DNA of 16,948 nt from Sulfurovaceae bacterium. Its GTDB lineage: Bacteria; Campylobacterota; Campylobacteria; Campylobacterales; Sulfurovaceae. Where the stretch lies: the NCBI GenBank assembly GCA_029933395.1, contig JAOZOG010000031.1:1-16948 (forward strand). Direction: 5' to 3'. Positions 7,393 through 15,594 of the stretch are shown piece by piece. Position 1 is the first letter of the stretch, and each line of letters starts with the position of its first letter. The notes under the pieces were generated by a model. It had not been told where the DNA came from. It ran no database searches and worked only from the letters and a program-made list of their open reading frames with translations. The translations under genes were made by a program, and so were the position numbers.

Positions 7393-7656
7393 ATGGCACA
7401 CAGACACAAAGCAAAAATCGAAAAGCTTTTCGAGCATCCCATATCCACCAATATCGACGTCAGGAAGCTCTTCTCGGCACTGGAGCATTACGGCTGCACT
7501 GTCGAGCATACCAAGCATAACAAAGCAAAAATCATCTACAAGGAAAAAGAGATCACCCTGCCCCTTCCGCACAGTGATCACCTGAACAAAGACAGTGTGG
7601 TTGCACTGCGGCATTTTCTTGAGAGCATTGGCCTGACGCCGGACAGTCTCGCATAG
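7393..7656 (+). CDS. Small HicA-like protein, no HicB partner
   Basis: 87 residues. The layout, an alpha helix (DVRKLFSALEHYGC), beta strands (CTVEHTKHNKAKIIYKEKEITLPLP) and a final helix (NKDSVVALRHFLESIGLTPDSL), follows the small double-stranded-RNA-binding-like fold of HicA. The opening KLFEHPISTNID resembles solitary HicA-annotated proteins of bacteria that begin with a similar FxHPxSxNI stretch. The conserved Gly-Ser-His of toxic HicA is replaced by KHNKAK, and no HicB-like antitoxin gene adjoins it (the next gene is glgA). It may therefore be a non-toxic RNA-binding relative. Start chosen at 7393 from the Shine-Dalgarno AGGAGA. Family assignment is moderate and function unknown. Confidence 0.6.
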   Translation: MAHRHKAKIEKLFEHPISTNIDVRKLFSALEHYGCTVEHTKHNKAKIIYKEKEITLPLPHSDHLNKDSVVALRHFLESIGLTPDSLA

Positions 7657-7743
7657 CGACTCACTTTTTCTCTTTTGACTCTGGTATTCATCCAGAGACC
7701 AATAAATGCCTTTTTCATAGTTCGGGTTAAAGCGATATCCTGT

Positions 7744-7827
7744 TATACTTTGAAGATCATCAGGGTAGAGCGAGACGTCGTCATGCCACCCGCCTTCATC
7801 TGCCTCTGAACCATCCAAAGATTGGAG
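7744..7827 (+). promoter_or_regulatory. Likely promoter and ribosome-binding site of the second glycogen operon
   Basis: TATACT at 7744-7749 is the best -10 in the 178-nt gap; the -35 region (around 7721, TTCGGG) is poor. GGAG at 7824-7827 is 7 nt before ATG 7835. A 6-bp hairpin (CTCTGG 7679-7684 with CCAGAG 7692-7697) lies upstream but is not followed directly by T, so it is not a convincing terminator of the HicA-like gene. Confidence 0.4.
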
Positions 7828-7834
7828 AAAATCA

Positions 7835-9319
7835 ATGAAAAAATCACTCAATATTCTGTTTGCTGCATCAGAAGCCGTACCTTTTGCCAAAACGGGTGGA
7901 CTTGCCGATGTTTCCGGTGTCCTGCCCAAGGCACTCAGGGCACTCGGGCACAACGTGATCGTCGTGATGCCCCGCTACTACAGTATCGACAAGAGCAAGC
8001 TCGATCTGGTTCCCGGACCGCTGGGTGTGCCGATGGGGCCGATGGGGGAGCTCTGGGCAGCTATTTATACGACGACACTGCCCGGTTCGGATGTACCGGT
8101 CTACTTTATCGACTATGAAGCCTTTTTCGGGCGGAGCGGTTTCTATGCCGATGAAAACGGCTTCTCTTACGGAGACAATGACAACCGTTTCGTCTTCCTC
8201 TCCAAGGCAGCTTTTCAGCTGGCCAAGAAGATCGACTTCCGGCCTGATATCATCCATGCCAATGACTGGCACACCGCCTCGATGCCACTGCTGAGAAATA
8301 CCCGTTTCCAATATGATGAACATTTCGCCGACAGTGCGACAGTCCTGACCATACACAACATGCAGCACCAGGGCTTCTTCTTCAAAGGTATCATCGATGT
8401 GATGGAGGTCGGCTGGGAGCATTTCAACCCGATGGAGCTGGAGAGTATGGATGGGGTCAATATGCTCAAAGGCGGCGTGGCTCATGCCGATGCCGTCACC
8501 ACCGTCAGCAAGAAATATGCCCATGAGATCCAGACGGCGGAGTTCGGTTTCGGTCTGCAGGATCATATGTGGGCACACCGCGGGAAGCTCTTCGGTATCC
8601 TCAACGGTGTAGACTACAACGAATGGAGCCCAGCTGTCGATCCTCTCATTCCGGCACATTTCGATATCGATGATATGGCAGGCAAGCAGGTCTGCAAAAA
8701 TGCCCTGCGCAAACATTTCGGCCTGCCTGAGTGGGAAGTGCCTCTTATCGGTTTCGTAGGACGCTTCGCGGAACAGAAAGGGATCGAACTGATCGCCGGC
8801 GCTATCGAGGGGATGCTCCACATGGATGCGCAGTTCGTTTTCCTGGGAACAGGAGAGAAGTGGGCAGAGGGGTTCTTCAGCGATGTAGCAGCCCGATACC
8901 CTGACAAATTTGCCATCCATGTCGGCTACGACAATGGTCTGGCTCACCTGATCGAAGCGGGCAGTGATCTCTTCCTGATGCCGTCACTTTTCGAACCGTG
9001 CGGCCTCAACCAGATCTACAGCCTCAGGTACGGCACGCTTCCGATCGTCCGTGCGACAGGCGGACTCGATGACACGATCGAGAATTACGATCCGGTCCAC
9101 GATACAGGCAATGGATTCAAATTCCAGTGGGCGACGCACGATGCACTTTATCACACAGTTCGATGGGCTGTCGATGTATGGCACCACGAGAAAGAGGCAT
9201 TTGCCGCGATGCAAAAAAGAGCGATGCAGGCCCGCTATAGCTGGGAAGAGGCTGCCAAGGGCTACGAAACAGTCTACTACTGGATCCTTGCCAATCGAGA
9301 AATCACACAGTACCGCTAA
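7835..9319 (+). CDS. glgA: Glycogen synthase, GT5 family (second copy)
   Basis: 494 residues, full length for GlgA. Motifs: KTGGLAD (19-25), TIHNMQHQG with His174, GRFAEQKG with Arg310 and Lys315, and FEPCGLNQ with Glu387, all in the places expected for ADP-glucose or UDP-glucose transfer to the glucan end. The N-terminal half holds the GlgA segment PKALRALGHNVIVVMPRYY, standard for the family and altered in the other copy. First gene of a glgA-glgB-malQ operon: the stop is followed after 9 nt, including a strong GGAGG, by glgB. Being coupled to the branching enzyme, it is the better candidate for the main glycogen polymerase. Confidence 0.96.
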   Translation: MKKSLNILFAASEAVPFAKTGGLADVSGVLPKALRALGHNVIVVMPRYYSIDKSKLDLVPGPLGVPMGPMGELWAAIYTTTLPGSDVPVYFIDYEAFFGRSGFYADENGFSYGDNDNRFVFLSKAAFQLAKKIDFRPDIIHANDWHTASMPLLRNTRFQYDEHFADSATVLTIHNMQHQGFFFKGIIDVMEVGWEHFNPMELESMDGVNMLKGGVAHADAVTTVSKKYAHEIQTAEFGFGLQDHMWAHRGKLFGILNGVDYNEWSPAVDPLIPAHFDIDDMAGKQVCKNALRKHFGLPEWEVPLIGFVGRFAEQKGIELIAGAIEGMLHMDAQFVFLGTGEKWAEGFFSDVAARYPDKFAIHVGYDNGLAHLIEAGSDLFLMPSLFEPCGLNQIYSLRYGTLPIVRATGGLDDTIENYDPVHDTGNGFKFQWATHDALYHTVRWAVDVWHHEKEAFAAMQKRAMQARYSWEEAAKGYETVYYWILANREITQYR

Positions 9320-9328
9320 GGAGGAACT

Positions 9329-11242
9329 ATGTCATATGCAATTCACTATGATGTCACCCGTTTCGGGGAGACCGATATCTATCTTTTCAAAGAGGGGACA
9401 CATGCCCGCCTCTACAAACATTTTGGCGCCCATGCGATGCAGCGTGAGGGTGTGGATGGCTACTACTTTGCTGTCTGGGCACCCAATGCCGCCTATGTCA
9501 GTGTGCGCGGTGACTTCAATGAGTACGACAGAGATTCGCACCCCCTGAAGATCCGTCTGGACGGTTCGGGAATTTGGGAAGGGTTTATCGAAAACGTCAC
9601 CAAAGGCCAAACCTACAAGTTCCATATCCACTCCCACAATCAGGGTATGGTCCAGGACAAAGCCGACCCCTTTGCCTACTATACGGAGCGTGCACCCAAC
9701 TCTGCTTCAAGGGTCTGGGATCTGGAGGGCCATCAGTGGAAAGACAAGGAGTGGATGGAGGTTCGACACAAGCACAACCATCATCAGGCCCCCATCTCCA
9801 CCTATGAATTGCATCTGGGTTCCTGGCGTCGCAAGGGTGAATTTGGCGAAGAGTATCTGAGCTATACCGAATCAGCCGAAGCACTGGCAGCCTATCTCAG
9901 CGAGATGAACTATACCCATGTGGAGTTGATGCCGGTCACAGAGTTCCCTTTCAAGGGCTCGTGGGGTTATCAGGTCACCGGATATTTTGCACCAACATCG
10001 CGCTTCGGAACGCCTCAGGAGTTTATGGCATTGGTCGATACACTGCACCGCCACGATATCGGCGTCATCCTCGACTGGGTACCGTCACACTTCGTAACGG
10101 ACGGTCACGGCCTGATGAATTTTGACGGTACCTGCCTCTATGAACACGAAGATCCGCGTCAGGGATACCACCCCGAATGGGGCAGTGCGATCTTCAACTA
10201 TGAGCGCAATGAAGTCCGTGCTTTTCTGATCAGTTCTGCGATGTTCTGGTATGACTACTACCATATCGACGGTATCCGCGTCGATGCTGTCGCGTCGATG
10301 CTCCATCTCGACTATGCCAGAGAAGAGGGAGAGTGGATACCCAACAAGGATGGTGGCAACAAAAACCTCGGCGCCATCGCCTTCCTGCGCCAGCTCAACG
10401 AAACACTCTACGGCGCTTTCCCTGATACGATGACGATCGCCGAGGAGTCTACTGCCTTTCCAATGGTAAGCCGTCCTGTCAGTGACGGTGGTCTGGGATT
10501 TGGTTTCAAGTGGAATATGGGATGGATGCACGATACCCTCAAGTATTTCAAAAAAGATCCGATCCACCGACAGCATCACCACCATACGCTGACCTTCAGC
10601 TTCGTCTATATGTACAACGAAAATTATGTCCTGCCGCTCAGCCACGATGAAGTGGTACATATGAAGGGTTCGCTTATCAACAAAATGCCTGGCGACGAGA
10701 ATCAGAAGTTCGCCCACCTGCGTGCGCTCTACGCCTATATGACCGCACATCCCGGCAAAAAGCTTCTCTTTATGGGTGGAGAGTTCGCCCAGTATGCAGA
10801 GTGGAATTTCGACCAGAGCCTCGACTGGCATCTGCTCGAGCACCCCAATCACAGAGGGATCCAGAAAGAGGTTTCAGACCTCAATGCACTCTACGCCAGA
10901 GAGAAGGCGCTGCACTTCTATGATTGCGAACCACTCGGATTTGAGTGGATCGACGAAACGGATTATCAGAACAACAATCTCTCCTTCATTCGAAAGAGTG
11001 ACGATGATGAGATGCTCGTCGTCTGCCACTTTTCCGATAATGTTCAGCAAAAGTATCGCATGGGTGTCCCGGCAGCGGGAAGCTACGAAGTGATCTTTGA
11101 CTCCCAGTCTCCGGAGTATGATGGGTGGACCGGAGCAGTCGGTACCGTACTCCACAGTGAAGCGACCGAGTGCCACGGCAGAGAGAACTCTATCGTCTTC
11201 GATCTGCAGCCCGTCAGCGTCCTCTTCCTCAAAAAGGTCTGA
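9329..11242 (+). CDS. glgB: 1,4-alpha-glucan branching enzyme, GH13
   Basis: 637 residues. It cuts an alpha-1,4-glucan chain and re-attaches the piece by an alpha-1,6 bond, making glycogen branches. A CBM48 domain (about 30-120: YYFAVWAPNAAYVSVRGDFN) precedes a GH13 barrel with its four regions: LDWVPSHF (249-255), GIRVDAV (315-321) with nucleophile Asp319, IAEEST (370-375) with acid/base Glu372, and PLSHDEVVH (436-444) with Asp440. The segment LHLDYAREEGEWIPNKDGG after the nucleophile is characteristic of GlgB. An all-beta C-terminal domain follows from about 540. There is no long N1 extension, so it is the shorter class. GGAGG at 9320-9324 is the ribosome-binding site; malQ starts 3 nt after the stop. 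Confidence 0.97.
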   Translation: MSYAIHYDVTRFGETDIYLFKEGTHARLYKHFGAHAMQREGVDGYYFAVWAPNAAYVSVRGDFNEYDRDSHPLKIRLDGSGIWEGFIENVTKGQTYKFHIHSHNQGMVQDKADPFAYYTERAPNSASRVWDLEGHQWKDKEWMEVRHKHNHHQAPISTYELHLGSWRRKGEFGEEYLSYTESAEALAAYLSEMNYTHVELMPVTEFPFKGSWGYQVTGYFAPTSRFGTPQEFMALVDTLHRHDIGVILDWVPSHFVTDGHGLMNFDGTCLYEHEDPRQGYHPEWGSAIFNYERNEVRAFLISSAMFWYDYYHIDGIRVDAVASMLHLDYAREEGEWIPNKDGGNKNLGAIAFLRQLNETLYGAFPDTMTIAEESTAFPMVSRPVSDGGLGFGFKWNMGWMHDTLKYFKKDPIHRQHHHHTLTFSFVYMYNENYVLPLSHDEVVHMKGSLINKMPGDENQKFAHLRALYAYMTAHPGKKLLFMGGEFAQYAEWNFDQSLDWHLLEHPNHRGIQKEVSDLNALYAREKALHFYDCEPLGFEWIDETDYQNNNLSFIRKSDDDEMLVVCHFSDNVQQKYRMGVPAAGSYEVIFDSQSPEYDGWTGAVGTVLHSEATECHGRENSIVFDLQPVSVLFLKKV

Positions 11243-11245
11243 TCG

Positions 11246-12742
11246 ATGTCCGCTGAACGACGCAGCGGTATCCTGCTGCATCCCGTCTCCCTGCCCGGTC
11301 CTTATGGGATCGGCGATTTTGGTCCCTCTGCCTATACCTTCATCGATTTCCTGGAGCAGTCAGGCCAGAAACTCTGGCAGATGCTCCCGCTGGGTCCTAC
11401 CGGCTATGGCAATTCACCCTATCAGTCACTCTCTGCATATGGCGGGAACCCGCTGCTGATCAGTCCCGAGCTTCTCATCGAAGAGGGCCTGCTCGATCCC
11501 AAAGCGATCAGCTCCCCCCAGGGCGACCCCTCGCGTGTCGATTACGACAGTGTGGCCATCTTCAAACTTGACTTATTGAAAAAAGCCTACCTTCATTTCA
11601 AACTCCTTCCCAGACACTCTATGGCAAAGCACTTCAGGGAGTTTTGCGAGAGAGAAGCCGGCTGGCTCGAGGATTTTGTCCTCTTCTTCGCATTGAAGTC
11701 CTATCACGGAGATATTCATTGGACAGAATGGCCCAAAAATATCCGCAAAAGACAGCCCAAAGCCCTGGCCTACTATCGGGAAAAACTGCAGGATGAACTG
11801 GAGTGGCACCGCTTCGTCCAGTTTCTCTTCTTCCACCAGTTCGAGCAGCTGCACGATTACGCCCGCAAACACCATATCAAACTCGTCGGAGATCTCCCGA
11901 TTTTCGTCGCCCACGACAGCAGTGATGTCTGGAGTCACCCGGAGTGGTTCAAGCTCGATAAGGACGGCAACCCTACCGTCGTCGCAGGAGTGCCGCCGGA
12001 CTACTTCAGTGATACGGGCCAACGATGGGGCAATCCCCTCTACAACTGGACCCGTCTCAAAAAAGAGGGTTACGCCTTCTGGATAGATCGTTTCCGTCAC
12101 ACCTTCAAGCTGTTCGATCTCGTCCGTATCGATCACTTCCGCGGCTTCGCCGGCTACTGGGAGATTCCCGCAGACGAGGAGACAGCGATCAACGGCAAGT
12201 GGAAAAAAGGCCCCGGCCGCGCATTTTTCAAAGCCCTGGGGCAGGCTCTGGGAGAAGACCTGCCAATCATCGCCGAGGATCTCGGTATTATCACCGATGA
12301 TGTCAGAGAGTTGCTCGAGGCGACACAGTTTCCGGGAATGGCAGTCCTGCAGTTTGGTTTCGAATCGATGCGCAGCAACGACCCCAGTGCATTCCTCCCG
12401 CACAATCTCAGAGAAAACCAGGTCGTCTACACCGGCACCCATGACAACGAAACAATCATCGCATGGTGGGAGAAACAATCTGAAGAGGTACATGATTTCG
12501 TCCGGCGCTATCTCAACACCGATGCCGCTCTCATCCACAGAGATATGATTCGTGCCGCGATGGGTACCGTCTGCCGCTACGCCCTCTTCCCTATGCAGGA
12601 CCTCCTCGGCCTCGGTGCAGAAGCCAATATGAACAAGCCCGGCACAACAGAAGGAAATTGGCAATGGAGAATGCTCCCAGATGTCACCACGGAGCCACTT
12701 GCCAAAGATCTGCTGATGATCACCAGGCTCTACGGACGGTAA
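11246..12742 (+). CDS. malQ: 4-alpha-glucanotransferase (amylomaltase), GH77
   Basis: 498 residues, the size of the short bacterial amylomaltases. It moves maltodextrin segments between chains, recycling short glucans made during glycogen turnover. Signature sequences: RSGILLHPVSLPGPYGIGDFG (6-26), GNSPYQSLSAYGGNPLLI (55-72), RIDHFRGF (294-301) with nucleophile Asp296, IAEDLG (342-347) with acid/base Glu344, and GTHDNET (397-403) with Asp400. It starts 3 nt after the glgB stop with no clear Shine-Dalgarno of its own, so it is probably coupled to glgB. It is the last gene of the operon; a terminator candidate lies 75 nt downstream. Confidence 0.97.
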   Translation: MSAERRSGILLHPVSLPGPYGIGDFGPSAYTFIDFLEQSGQKLWQMLPLGPTGYGNSPYQSLSAYGGNPLLISPELLIEEGLLDPKAISSPQGDPSRVDYDSVAIFKLDLLKKAYLHFKLLPRHSMAKHFREFCEREAGWLEDFVLFFALKSYHGDIHWTEWPKNIRKRQPKALAYYREKLQDELEWHRFVQFLFFHQFEQLHDYARKHHIKLVGDLPIFVAHDSSDVWSHPEWFKLDKDGNPTVVAGVPPDYFSDTGQRWGNPLYNWTRLKKEGYAFWIDRFRHTFKLFDLVRIDHFRGFAGYWEIPADEETAINGKWKKGPGRAFFKALGQALGEDLPIIAEDLGIITDDVRELLEATQFPGMAVLQFGFESMRSNDPSAFLPHNLRENQVVYTGTHDNETIIAWWEKQSEEVHDFVRRYLNTDAALIHRDMIRAAMGTVCRYALFPMQDLLGLGAEANMNKPGTTEGNWQWRMLPDVTTEPLAKDLLMITRLYGR

Positions 12743-12754
12743 ATAAGCAGCGAT

Positions 12755-12821
12755 GGTGGGCTCAAGAAGCTCACCCTGCAACATATTCCATTTGTGTAGG
12801 ATTGGCGCACTTGTGCCCACC
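12755..12821 (+). repeat. Inverted repeats forming alternative hairpins after malQ
   Basis: GGTGGGCTCAAG (12755-12766) pairs with CTTGTGCCCACC (12810-12821), 11 of 12 positions. The same left arm (GGTGGGCT, 12755-12762) can instead pair with AGCTCACC (12768-12775). The right arm (CCACC, 12817-12821) is also the left side of the terminator at 12817-12838. The three folds exclude one another. Confidence 0.55.
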
Positions 12822-12838
12822 TCTAAAGAGTGGTTTTT
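12817..12838 (+). terminator. Intrinsic terminator after malQ
   Basis: CCACCTC (12817-12823) pairs with GAGTGG (12828-12833) with one bulged C and a TAAA loop, followed at once by five T (12834-12838). It fits the end of the glgA-glgB-malQ operon. Confidence 0.6.
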
Positions 12839-12897
12839 CGGCTCACTGTATGACACTATATGTTTGAACCAAATAGATCCCTGAATTCTGGAAATAT

Positions 12898-12941
12898 TCC
12901 TTCAAATCATTGTATAATACCCTATATACTATTTTGAAGGA
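12898..12941 (+). promoter_or_regulatory. lemA promoter inside a 9-bp inverted repeat that covers the Shine-Dalgarno
   Basis: A perfect TATAAT is at 12913-12918 with only a weak -35 (TGGAAA, 12889-12894). It is bracketed by TCCTTCAAA (12898-12906) and its exact reverse complement TTTGAAGGA (12933-12941). The right arm contains most of the lemA Shine-Dalgarno AAGGAG (12937-12942), 5 nt before ATG 12948. Confidence 0.6.
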
Positions 12942-12947
12942 GAAAAA

Positions 12948-13511
12948 ATGAGTTTTGGAAACATCATCCTCTTGATCATTGTCGCCATCGCCGGCTACCT
13001 GATTGTCATCTACAACAAATTCGTTTCGCTGCGTGCCGGAATGGATGCTGCCTGGTCGGATATCGACGTACAGCTCAAGCGCCGCTATGATCTGATTCCT
13101 GCATTGGTCGATACAGTCAAAGGCTACAAAGATTACGAAGCCTCTACACTGGAGAAGGTCATCCAGGCTCGCCAACAGGGGCTCAGTGCCACGACAGTCA
13201 AAGAGAAAGAGGAGGCAGCCAATATGCTTACCGGTGCGCTGGGCAAACTCTTCGCGCTGGCAGAAGCCTATCCTGACCTCAAGGCCAACACCACCTTCCT
13301 CAATCTCCAGAGTGAGCTGAGCAGCATCGAAGATGCGATCCAGAATGCCAGACGCTACTACAATGCCATCGTCCGAGACTACAATGCCAAGCTGCACTCC
13401 TTCCCGGATCTCTTCGTAGCGCAAAAGTTCAACTTTGAACCGCGTGACTACTTCGAGCTGGATGAAGACGAAGCAGCAGCCGCCAAAAAGATGCCCAAAA
13501 TAAACCTATGA
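12948..13511 (+). CDS. lemA: LemA family protein
   Basis: 187 residues, normal for LemA. One N-terminal membrane segment (about 4-22, NIILLIIVAIAGYLIVIYN) is followed by the family core: a long helical bundle with WSDIDVQLKRRYDLIPALVDTVKGY (36-60) and QSELSSIEDAIQNARRYYNAIVRDYN (near 120-146). The helical part is expected to face the periplasm or outside. The molecular role of LemA is not established. It overlaps the next gene by 4 nt (ATGA at 13508-13511), and pairing of LemA with a DUF2207-like membrane protein is recurrent, so the two probably act together. Start supported by AAGGAG 5 nt upstream. Confidence 0.93.
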   Translation: MSFGNIILLIIVAIAGYLIVIYNKFVSLRAGMDAAWSDIDVQLKRRYDLIPALVDTVKGYKDYEASTLEKVIQARQQGLSATTVKEKEEAANMLTGALGKLFALAEAYPDLKANTTFLNLQSELSSIEDAIQNARRYYNAIVRDYNAKLHSFPDLFVAQKFNFEPRDYFELDEDEAAAAKKMPKINL

Positions 13512-15373
13512 AAAGGTTCCTTCTCACGCTCCTTCTCTTGGTGGGATGGGGAAGCGGACTTTTTGCCGAGAAGATCTCCCAGTACGATGTCAATCTGACC
13601 GTCCACCAGAGCGGTAAACTCTCCATTGTCGAGACGATCAAGTATGACTTCGAAGGTCTCTCCAAACATGGTATCTATCGCGATATTCCCTTCACCGTCA
13701 AAACCTCCGGTATGCCCAAAGATCTCGGCATAGGGGGCTTCTCGGTAACGATGGATGGCAAAGAGGTGCAGTGGGAGAAGAGCACGATCGACAGCTCCGA
13801 TGCCGGAAAACTGATCCGCCTCAAGATCGGGTCCCCTTCTCTAATGATCACCGGCATACACACCTATAAGATCTCTTACCGGGTCGAAAAAGGGATACTC
13901 CCCTCCTCCGTCGGCAGTGACATGGACGCGATGCGCTGGAACGTCATCGGTACCGGGTGGACTATTCCAATCCAGCAGGCAAATATCGATATCTACCTGC
14001 CAGACTCACTCACTCAATCCAATATCAAGGCACAGGTTTTCCAGGGACGCTACGGCTCCCGCAGCAGCGGTGGAGATCTTGACTGGATCGGCCCCAGGCA
14101 TCTGCATATCACAACCGGACCGTTGCAGGACCACGAGGGGGTAACGGTAGAGCTCAGCTACCCCATCGGCCTCCTCGATCAGACCGGCAAGGAAAATATG
14201 GAAGTCACCTTTTCCGAACGCCTTTTGGGAAGCTGGCACTGGCCGGTGATGGGCGGATTCCTGCTCTATCTCTTCAGTTTCTACAAGAGACATGCAGGAT
14301 TCATCGATGAACGCTCCGTGGCTGTACGCTACTATCCTCCCGACGGGATGGATGTCCTTCAAGCCGGCCTGATCTATGACCGTTTCGCCGACAATGACGA
14401 TTATGCCGCAGCGATTCTGGAGTTGGCACAAAAAGGTTATCTGGAGATCTACCAGGAGAGCAAGGATATCGACCCGATCCTGAAACGAACAGAAAAGCCT
14501 ATTTTTGACCTCCCTGAAGACCTGCAATATCTGATGAGTCAGGTCCTCTTCAAGGGGGATAAAAAAAGTCATATGCTGAGAAGCAAATCGGAGAGTGAAG
14601 CCAGCCATCTCAAGGAAGGTTTCGGGAAGATCAATGACATTCTCTACAACTGGTCAGTCAAAGAGGGGTATATGCAGGATAATCCAAAAAAAGTACGCAC
14701 AAACTTTCTCATCAAAAGTCTTTTGATACTTCTTCCTGTCATCGCTTTTGCGGCCTATTCGATGATCAAGCTCTACAATACCGAAGCTGTATTGATGCTG
14801 GGCTTCTCCTCCATCTTTATCATTGTGGGCCTCTCGATCACGTTTACACAAAAAGCAATCTTCCAAAAGCTCTTCGGAATCCTCTTCGCCGTTATGGGAA
14901 GTGGCCCGATGCTGACAATGGTGGGCCATTCGGATATGACAAGTCTCCTCTTTTTCAGTCCCCTGACTGCCATCATCGTGATCCTGATCGCTATCTATAT
15001 CACCTACAGACATATCGGCGCCTATACACAAAAGGGTGCCTATGCCTACAAGCAGTTGCTCGGCCTCAAGGAATTTATGAGCCGGGTCAAAAAAGATGAG
15101 ATCAAAAGACGTCTGGACGAAGACCCCCTCTATCTGGACAAAGCCCTCCCTTTTGCAATGCTTTTCGGCGTCTCAAAACACTGGCTCAAACTCTACGAAG
15201 AGCTCAATGTCAGCTACCCCTACTGGTACCATGGACGCCCCTATGGGCTGAGTGATTTCTCCGACAGCATACAGAGCGCCTCCACTCCTCCCCCATCAAG
15301 CAGCGGCGGCTTCTCAGGCGGCGGAGGCTTTTCCGGTGGTGGTGGCGGCGGTGGTGGTGGCGGCTCCTGGTAG
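13508..15373 (+). CDS. DUF2207 domain membrane protein with glycine-rich C-terminus
   Basis: 621 residues. A signal peptide (about 1-20, ending GSGLFA) is followed by the extracytoplasmic beta-rich DUF2207 domain (EKISQYDVNLTVHQSGKLSIVETIKYDF... to about 220). A membrane segment lies at about 243-258, then a soluble part with YPPDGMDVLQAGLIYD and AAILELAQKGYLEI (winged-helix-like), further membrane segments between about 400 and 500, and GLKEFMSRVKKDEIKRRLDEDP. The last 25 residues are almost only Gly and Ser, ending GGSW, which is typical of complete family members, so the 3' end is intact. Function unknown. It overlaps lemA by ATGA. No good terminator follows: a CCCGA/TCGGG hairpin at 15382-15395 has no T-run. 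Confidence 0.9.
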   Translation: MKRFLLTLLLLVGWGSGLFAEKISQYDVNLTVHQSGKLSIVETIKYDFEGLSKHGIYRDIPFTVKTSGMPKDLGIGGFSVTMDGKEVQWEKSTIDSSDAGKLIRLKIGSPSLMITGIHTYKISYRVEKGILPSSVGSDMDAMRWNVIGTGWTIPIQQANIDIYLPDSLTQSNIKAQVFQGRYGSRSSGGDLDWIGPRHLHITTGPLQDHEGVTVELSYPIGLLDQTGKENMEVTFSERLLGSWHWPVMGGFLLYLFSFYKRHAGFIDERSVAVRYYPPDGMDVLQAGLIYDRFADNDDYAAAILELAQKGYLEIYQESKDIDPILKRTEKPIFDLPEDLQYLMSQVLFKGDKKSHMLRSKSESEASHLKEGFGKINDILYNWSVKEGYMQDNPKKVRTNFLIKSLLILLPVIAFAAYSMIKLYNTEAVLMLGFSSIFIIVGLSITFTQKAIFQKLFGILFAVMGSGPMLTMVGHSDMTSLLFFSPLTAIIVILIAIYITYRHIGAYTQKGAYAYKQLLGLKEFMSRVKKDEIKRRLDEDPLYLDKALPFAMLFGVSKHWLKLYEELNVSYPYWYHGRPYGLSDFSDSIQSASTPPPSSSGGFSGGGGFSGGGGGGGGGGSW

Positions 15374-15422
15374 TCCCGGGTCCCGATATCTCGGGGCACT
15401 GGCCCCCCTCGCCACTCCTTCT

Positions 15423-15441
15423 CAGAGTACCACATACTCTG
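15423..15441. repeat. 7-bp perfect hairpin between convergent genes
   Basis: CAGAGTA (15423-15429) and TACTCTG (15435-15441) flank a CCACA loop. It lies between the DUF2207 stop and the ancestral antiporter stop, where a bidirectional terminator would be expected. The nearest T-run (15460-15464) is about 18 nt away, so classical intrinsic termination is doubtful. Confidence 0.4.
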
Positions 15442-15594
15442 TCCACCTGATCAGTCTCTTTTTCGTCCTGACTTCTACTTTGCCTCCTCTGCTCGCAAAT
15501 ACCCTATAGCCATAGATTCCGCAGGGTTCTTCGCCTCCCCCAAAACTCAATCTGCTTCACATTTAACATCGTAACCATTGCGTGTTTTTCTGTA

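Noticed and set aside
7868..8947. 359-codon minus-strand ORF across the second glgA
   Set aside because: Antisense shadow of a clear GT5 gene.
12815..12834. Similarity of GCCCACCTCTAAA to the left terminal repeat of the element (15 of 20)
   Set aside because: No partner end or target duplication nearby, and the bases are explained by the terminator hairpin.
11573..12856. 427-codon minus-strand ORF across malQ
   Set aside because: Antisense shadow; malQ on the plus strand has all GH77 motifs.
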